Of a stretch of DNA of 44,449 nucleotides, positions 42,297 to 44,449 are shown piece by piece. A program made the position numbers and the translations under genes. Positions within the stretch are counted from its first letter, which is position 1. Every line of letters begins with the position of its first letter. Location: contig CBFCZE010000006.1 in the NCBI GenBank assembly GCA_965602655.1, positions 1 to 44,449 of the forward strand. The letters are read 5' to 3'. Origin of the DNA: JAAERC01 sp965602655 (lineage in GTDB: Bacteria; Zixibacteria; MSB-5A5; GN15; PGXB01). The notes beneath the pieces are model-generated. The model did not search any database, had not been told where the DNA came from, and was given only the letters and a program-made list of their open reading frames with translations.

Positions 42297-43742
42297 ATGG
42301 AGCATCCGCAACGACGATTCACTGACAAAGTATTTAATGCTATTCCCGGATATCTGACCGTACAGAATCGGGATTTTAAGATTATCGAAGCCAACGATGC
42401 ATTTAGGAGAAATTTTGGTGATTTTACCGGCAAATACTGTTATCAGATATATAAACATCGTCCGGAAAAGTGCGAAGACTGTCCCGTTGAGCGGACCTTC
42501 CATGATGGCAGAAAGCACCGCGGTGATGAAATAGTGACTACTATTGATGGTCGCAAGGTAAACGTCCTGGTTTATACGACTCCTATTTTTGATGATGACG
42601 GCAAAGTTACCGAAGTTGTGGAGATGTCAACCGATGTCACAGAAATCAAACAGCTTCAAAAACAGTTCAAAGACAGTCAGGCCCGTTATCATCAGCTTTT
42701 TGAGGAATCGCCCTGTTTTATTTCAATTCAGGACGAATCCTTAAATGTGGTTGATGCCAACAGGCTCCATCGGGAGACCTTTGGCGTTGGATATGGCGAT
42801 AAGTGCTATAGAATTTATAAGCATCGCGAGAAAGAATGTGAACCATGTACTGTCAGACAGACATTTCAAGACGGCAAAGCTCGAAATCATGAGGAGGTTG
42901 TAACTTCACTGTCTGGCGACCCTATTAATGTTCTGGTACACACCGCTCCTTTGCATAATTCGGATGGTGAGATAGAAAAAGTAATTGAGATGAGTACCGA
43001 TATTACCCAGCTTAGACAATTGCAGGATAAGCTGAGTTCGGTTGGTTTACTTATCGGATCGATATCTCATGGTATAAAAAATCTGCTCAATGGCCTTGAT
43101 GGTGGCATTTACCTTGTTAATACCGGCTTAAAGAAAGATAATCGTGAGCGGATTGATAAAGGCTGGGAGATTGCCCTGCGTAATGTACGGCGAATACGTT
43201 CAATGGTTATGGATATTCTTTATTATGCTAAGGACAGGGAACCGAACTGGGAGGAGATTTCCACCTTTGAGATGGTCGAAGATGTTTGCAAAATAATGAA
43301 AGAGCGTGCCGAAAATCAGGATATTGATTTCTCGTACAAACTTGATAGCGATGTAGGAGATTTTGAAGCCGACAAGCAAGCGATTCGATCGATGCTTTTG
43401 AATTTAATCGAAAATTCGATTGACGCCTGCCGGATCGATACAAATAAATCTGAGCATAAATTAGTTGTCCGTTTAAGAGGTGATTCCGATAAAATCATTT
43501 TTGAGATTGAGGATAATGGTATCGGGATGGACCGGGAAACTCGCGAGAAGGCCTTTTCTCTGTTTTTCTCATCAAAAGGGGCCGGCGGGACCGGTTTAGG
43601 TCTGTTTATCGCCAATAAGATTGCCCAGGCTCATGGGGGGAGTATCGATGTCCAATCAGAAGAAGGCAAAGGAAGTCATTTTATTGTTGAATTACTCAGG
43701 AAACGGCCCAATATTGAAGAAAATAAAAAAAATCTGAATTAA
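42297..43742 (+). CDS. Cytoplasmic PAS-PAS histidine kinase with repeated cysteine pattern
   Basis: A 481-residue soluble kinase with no membrane helices. PAS1 (about 10-120) and PAS2 (about 130-240) are clear duplicates. Both carry cysteines in the order C-x10-C-x2-C (48, 59, 62 and 170, 181, 184), within matching CYQIYKHRPEKCEDC and CYRIYKHREKECEPC. They could bind a metal cluster or form disulfides. The H-box ISHGIKNLLNGLDGG (His258) is a variant seen in kinases of anaerobes. The ATPase domain has LNLIENSIDACR, IEDNGIGMDRETREK and GGTGLGLFIANKIAQAHGG. It begins 26 bases after the fused Hdr-receiver gene and is followed by a stand-alone receiver. Confidence 0.9.
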   Translation: MEHPQRRFTDKVFNAIPGYLTVQNRDFKIIEANDAFRRNFGDFTGKYCYQIYKHRPEKCEDCPVERTFHDGRKHRGDEIVTTIDGRKVNVLVYTTPIFDDDGKVTEVVEMSTDVTEIKQLQKQFKDSQARYHQLFEESPCFISIQDESLNVVDANRLHRETFGVGYGDKCYRIYKHREKECEPCTVRQTFQDGKARNHEEVVTSLSGDPINVLVHTAPLHNSDGEIEKVIEMSTDITQLRQLQDKLSSVGLLIGSISHGIKNLLNGLDGGIYLVNTGLKKDNRERIDKGWEIALRNVRRIRSMVMDILYYAKDREPNWEEISTFEMVEDVCKIMKERAENQDIDFSYKLDSDVGDFEADKQAIRSMLLNLIENSIDACRIDTNKSEHKLVVRLRGDSDKIIFEIEDNGIGMDRETREKAFSLFFSSKGAGGTGLGLFIANKIAQAHGGSIDVQSEEGKGSHFIVELLRKRPNIEENKKNLN

Positions 43743-43761
43743 CGTAGGGAGGCGAATAAAT

Positions 43762-44142
43762 ATGGCAGAAAAAAAGAAAATTCTAATAGTCGACGACGAA
43801 CCGGATGTATTAGAATGGTTTTCAACTCTTTTCGAAGATAATGGCTATTCGACTTTAACGGCCCGGGACGGTTTTTATGGATTTGAAAAGGCGGAGTCCG
43901 AACAGCCTGATCTTATTACTCTGGATATCACCATGGACAGGGAGTCGGGCGTTAAAATGTACCGCAAACTTCATGACTCCGAAAAGGTGAATAAAATTCC
44001 GGTCATAATAATTACCGGAATTGACCCGCAGTTTAAACAGTTTATTGAAAAACGGAAGCAGGTTGATCCACCGGCGGCTTACTTTGAAAAGCCGGTTGAT
44101 AAGGATGAATTGCTGAACAAAATAAAAGAGCTTATTGGTTAA
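43762..44142 (+). CDS. Single-domain response regulator (receiver only)
   Basis: A 126-residue receiver with no output domain, starting after GGGAGG. Acidic pair Asp11-Asp12, acceptor Asp55 in ITLDITMDRESG, Thr85 and Lys110 are present. It shares with the receiver fused to the Hdr-like protein the DITM block and the PPAAYFEKPVD stretch (PPEGYVDKPID in the fusion), so the two belong to the same subtype. It probably takes phosphate from the kinase upstream or shuttles it between partners. Confidence 0.92.
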   Translation: MAEKKKILIVDDEPDVLEWFSTLFEDNGYSTLTARDGFYGFEKAESEQPDLITLDITMDRESGVKMYRKLHDSEKVNKIPVIIITGIDPQFKQFIEKRKQVDPPAAYFEKPVDKDELLNKIKELIG

Positions 44143-44449
44143 AAAATTATTCGGTTGAAAATGAACAGCGTTTGTACTATTGAGCTATATCTGAAAGATA
44201 TGGCTCTTTTTTTGATTGAGTCGGCTTAATTGTTTTTTTAGCTCTTCTGTTTATTAATTATTGCTTTAAATTCCCTATCGTTTTACCCGGATTGATTTTT
44301 GTAATTTTGCGAAGCTGAATTTATATTGAGTACGTTGGTGCTGTTTTCAAAATTTCCACCATTTGTAATATTACAGTACTGGCAGAATATTGCCGATTCC
44401 TATCCAAGTAATCTATCAATCTCCGATTTTTCCCAAATGTAATAAATAC
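44143..44449. other. Gene-free 3' end of the window
   Basis: Apart from the terminator at 44182-44213, this AT-rich 307-base stretch shows no frame with a start and a ribosome-binding site, no RNA gene and no repeat that I can recognise. Confidence 0.5.
44182..44213 (+). terminator. Terminator of the Hdr-receiver signalling cluster
   Basis: GAGCTATATC-TGAAA-GATATGGCTC forms a ten-pair stem with one U-G pair, followed by seven or more T. It lies 40 bases after the last gene. Confidence 0.85.

Overview
The window looks like chromosomal DNA of an anaerobic, dissimilatory Gram-negative bacterium of the FCB superphylum. It carries a TonB receptor, a large secreted protein with a FlgD-like C-terminal fold and a PorV-like barrel, next to very heme-rich electron-transfer clusters. 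Candidate phylum Zixibacteria, or a relative such as Latescibacteria or Calditrichaeota, is my inference from this gene mix, not a database result. Seven reading frames together carry 58 CXXCH motifs plus one CX3CH motif. No tRNA, rRNA, CRISPR array or insertion sequence was recognised.

Layout. (1) 1-5412: surface module of TonB-dependent receptor tail, 1106-aa secreted protein and PorV-like barrel. (2) 5530-10208: a minus-strand TPR/beta-propeller lipoprotein-like or periplasmic protein, glutamate dehydrogenase (gdhA), then an AT-rich stretch with a GNAT acetyltransferase and a TPR protein. (3) 10409-13989: a 986-aa PEP/pyruvate-binding protein with receiver-like domains, and rubrerythrin under a promoter with a palindrome in its spacer. 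(4) 14097-21025: a two-component system divergent from two giant paralogous multiheme-cytochrome c/cytochrome b fusions (11 and 19 c-type hemes). The 19-heme protein is the 11-heme plan plus a tandem copy of its first eight hemes. (5) 21130-25647, minus strand: an apparently self-regulated tetR gene followed by a decaheme MtrA/DmsE-like cytochrome and an MtrB/PioB-like barrel, i.e. a porin-cytochrome conduit. The barrel gene has an in-frame TGA near codon 569. A tetraheme cytochrome c554-like gene lies upstream.

(6) 26085-32475: a complete SUF iron-sulfur assembly operon (Rrf2 regulator, sufC, sufB, sufD, Rieske ferredoxin, sufS, sufU, sufT), which fits the high demand for Fe-S clusters. (7) 32625-38174: a Crp/Fnr regulator with an FNR-type recognition helix, an FNR-like box, then a ferredoxin-domain protein, a NapH-like membrane ferredoxin, an octaheme HAO-family enzyme and a six-heme NapC/NrfH-like quinol dehydrogenase. 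This probably reduces nitrite, hydroxylamine or NO-derived nitrogen compounds. (8) 38444-44142: the most unusual cluster. It holds a HTH/Cys-rich/receiver-like regulator, a macrodomain protein, a NarI/HdrE-like membrane cytochrome b, an HdrD/DsrK-like Fe-S subunit fused at its C-terminus to a complete receiver domain, a histidine kinase with two cysteine-patterned PAS domains, and a stand-alone receiver of the same subtype. I propose it as a candidate redox-to-phosphorelay system in which a respiratory heterodisulfide-reductase-like complex is itself a receiver-domain partner.

Together the clusters describe a cell that moves electrons from menaquinol through membrane cytochrome b/c fusions to periplasmic and possibly extracellular acceptors, with a nitrogen-oxide branch, oxidative-stress protection and dedicated redox signalling.
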